Below are positions 52,101-52,823 of a stretch of 52,823 bases of DNA, one piece after another. Origin of the DNA: Streptomyces niveus (GTDB taxonomy: Bacteria; Actinomycetota; Actinomycetes; Streptomycetales; Streptomycetaceae); contig NZ_MDCR01000139.1 in NCBI RefSeq assembly GCF_001723055.1, positions 1-52,823 on the forward strand. Direction: 5' to 3'. Within the stretch, counting starts at the first letter, position 1; each line of letters starts with the position of its first letter. The notes beneath the pieces were generated by a model. It was not told where the DNA came from, ran no database searches, and saw only the letters and a program-made list of their open reading frames with translations. A program made the translations under genes and the position numbers.

Positions 52101-52823
52101 TGGCGCTGGGGTCACTGAAGCCCAACATCGGCCACGCCGAGGCCGCCGCGGGTATCGCCGGGCTCACCAAGCTCGTCCTCCAGATCAGACACCGCACCCT
52201 CGCGCCCACCCTGCACAGCGATCCGCCGAACTCACGGATCGACTTCGAGGCCACGCCGTTCCGGCTCCAGCGCACGGCCGAGCCCTGGCTCGTTCCGGGG
52301 GGAGGGCTCCGGCGCGCGGCGCTCAGCTCGTTCGGCGCCGGCGGAGCCAACGCGCACGCCGTCATCGAGGAGTGTCCGGCCGCGCGGCCGGACACCGGCA
52401 AGGGTCAACCTCCCGACGGGGAGCGGCTGATCCCGCTGTCCGCGCGGACCCCCGACCGGCTGACCGCCGCCGCCGGCCGGCTCGCCGCCTTTCTGACGGC
52501 ACCACGCGGCGCCGACGTGACCCTCACCGACATCGCCCACACCCTGCGCACCGGACGGGAGGACTTCGAATACCGAGCGGCGTTCGTCGTGCGCACCCGC
52601 GAGGACCTGCGCACCGCGCTGCTCTCCTATGTCGCGACGGGCGCGGCGACCGCCACCGGACGAGTCACGGCCGAGACGCGGCCACGTCCGGCAGCGGGCC
52701 CCCACGACCCGACGGACCCCCGTGACAGTGCCGCCCGCTGGGTACGGGGCGAAGAGACAGCCCACACCGCGGCCGATCGCCTGCCGACGGCTCACGGCAC
52801 CCCGCGCGTCGTCTCGCTCCCCG
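49127..52823 (+). CDS. Trans-AT PKS 3 (partial, runs off the window): KR-ACP, KS7 ...
   Basis: An uninterrupted frame of more than 1230 codons without a stop before the window end. Start: GTG at 49127, overlapping the PKS2 stop by 4 bp and preceded by GGAAGGT; an ATG at 49139 has a poorer site. Residues about 8-27 (RDILERVRTGELSVTDAVTL) form the putative docking motif. KR about 60-500 (SGGGGGIA loop from 252, Y395; the Asn normally four residues later is Gly399). ACP7 (S555 in GIDSVM). A linker of Ala-Asp repeats follows. KS7 654-1075 has C828, H963 and H1003 intact. The KR-ACP finishes the module whose KS6 lies at the end of PKS2. No AT, DH or thioesterase is visible; the rest lies outside. 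Confidence 0.93.
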   Translation, partial: MISGMNRRDILERVRTGELSVTDAVTLMRADGDDGTEVVAYRAGWQRAEPAGAPPSSPGTRPLVVLDPAAAELPGLLATKGARVLRAVTGRTGSPDGSALPVGDDTEWERLWDRLDAEGETPRQVVVVTADGPERCLDAVYPVVRTLIRRPGGGPVAIACVAVGERGAESADALGGFCSIAALEDGRLRPVALSAVGLADPVEAALRELALPAAPLRQVRVDADGRWVRTLTATELAVHAGPDALGGVHLVSGGGGGIALRLAEELAFGAGARLVLLGRSAPGAGVDDLVRRVRDAGSGGVRYVQGDVTRPDDVRRAVAQAHRAFGPVTDVLHLAGVNEDAYIVNKAPGAHARVLAPKLAGARALDEATRDEPLRHFTLFSSLAGYAGHPGQADYAAAGRALGGFAVRRAELVAAGSRRGRTVSVGWPLWADGGMTLSDTDRRAVEALQGMVAMPPRTGLSVLAAARRVDAPEIVVVHGHRARIEKFVRDRLASPAPAPSAARADATVGHPSGPGGGALTGTARDLLLGEVSRLTRMKPGRLRPDQEFSALGIDSVMVKRLGTALEDRLGPMPATLLFDHRTVDDLAAYLVSHHGPALAASARASEPSADADADADADADPDPDASRTWPSSTARSAPAGEGIRSGAGAPDDAIAVIGIAGRYPGARDIDELWQMLVEGRDAITEIPADRWDKARWTDRGERLPGTSYGRWGGFLDDMARFDSLFFSVAPREARRMDPAERLFLEVAWTALEDAGYTRDRLHHATRTDDGHAVGVFAGTTGLAYGLVGAEQWGRGNPVPAYSMEFSLANRLSWFLDVHGPSLAVDTACSASLTALHLACESLRHGECRMAIAGGAYLNLHPMKFGMLAEQRMMSPDGVCRAFGEGGNGLVPGEGVGAVVLKPLAAARADGDRVDAVIRATAISHGGRTNGYTVPSPKAHAAVIGSALRRSGVDPDTISCVEAHGTGTELGDPIEIEGLARVFGRSAERRAPVALGSLKPNIGHAEAAAGIAGLTKLVLQIRHRTLAPTLHSDPPNSRIDFEATPFRLQRTAEPWLVPGGGLRRAALSSFGAGGANAHAVIEECPAARPDTGKGQPPDGERLIPLSARTPDRLTAAAGRLAAFLTAPRGADVTLTDIAHTLRTGREDFEYRAAFVVRTREDLRTALLSYVATGAATATGRVTAETRPRPAAGPHDPTDPRDSAARWVRGEETAHTAADRLPTAHGTPRVVSLP
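50951..50998 (+). repeat. GCCGAT hexanucleotide repeat in the ACP7-KS7 linker
   Basis: Six perfect GCCGAT copies (50951-50986) followed by two decayed units encode an (Ala-Asp)n/(Pro-Asp) linker. It is a slippage-prone acidic spacer. Confidence 0.85.

Noticed and set aside
26458..52823. Possible cis AT domains or NRPS modules inside the PKS genes
   Set aside because: Looked for GHSxG AT elbows and for adenylation/condensation motifs between KS and ACP domains; none seen. The only AT is the separate protein.

Overview
The window is GC-rich DNA with strong third-position G/C bias, Tat-signal secreted enzymes, a LAL-type LuxR regulator and a rare in-frame TTA codon. This points to a Streptomyces-like actinomycete. 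No species can be named from the sequence alone.

Layout. (1) 1-11 kb is carbohydrate metabolism, almost all on the minus strand: a Tat-exported sugar isomerase/epimerase-like protein, a secreted ThuA/sugar-dehydrogenase/PKD/CBM6 multidomain protein, a split transketolase pair, a tRNA-Pro(GGG) and a GH106-like glycosidase. LacI-type palindromes lie upstream of the two large secreted enzymes, and a SoxR/MerR-type dyad lies upstream of the transketolases. (2) 6.8-15.3 kb is interrupted by genetic debris: three IS5-type transposase remnants, an IS701-type remnant, an integrase tail, a multiply frameshifted F420/flavin oxidoreductase and a broken HNH nuclease. A DUF3592 membrane protein, a GNAT acetyltransferase and a small unknown protein survive among them. 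(3) 15.6-18.0 kb is a GbsR/MarR-like regulator divergent from a two-gene ABC exporter. (4) 18.1-52.8 kb, all on the plus strand, is a trans-AT polyketide synthase (PKS) gene cluster that continues past the right edge: cytochrome P450, LAL regulator, two paralogous GbsR-like winged-helix proteins, a PfaD-type trans enoylreductase, a free-standing acyltransferase and three giant PKS genes.

How the cluster works (inference from domain order). PKS modules contain no AT domain, so the separate malonyl-AT loads all carriers. PKS1 opens with MaoC double-hotdog, SDR ketoreductase, FkbH and ACP, a set that could turn 1,3-bisphosphoglycerate into a glyceryl, pyruvyl and finally lactyl starter. The chain then passes KS1-KR-ACP, KS2-KR-ACP, KS3 | DH-ACP, KS4-KR-ACP, KS5-cMT-ACP, KS6 | KR-ACP-KS7..., where | marks a break between proteins. 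PfaD may add enoyl reduction in trans and the P450 may add an oxygen.

Most notable: the fused MaoC-SDR-FkbH starter unit; a KS4 that lacks about 18 conserved residues and carries HASGT in place of HGTGT; two modules split right after the KS; a look-alike helical motif at the end of PKS2 and the start of PKS3; a P450 without the usual I-helix acid/alcohol pair; and a TTA codon in the pathway regulator. I could not match the assembly line to a known product from memory.
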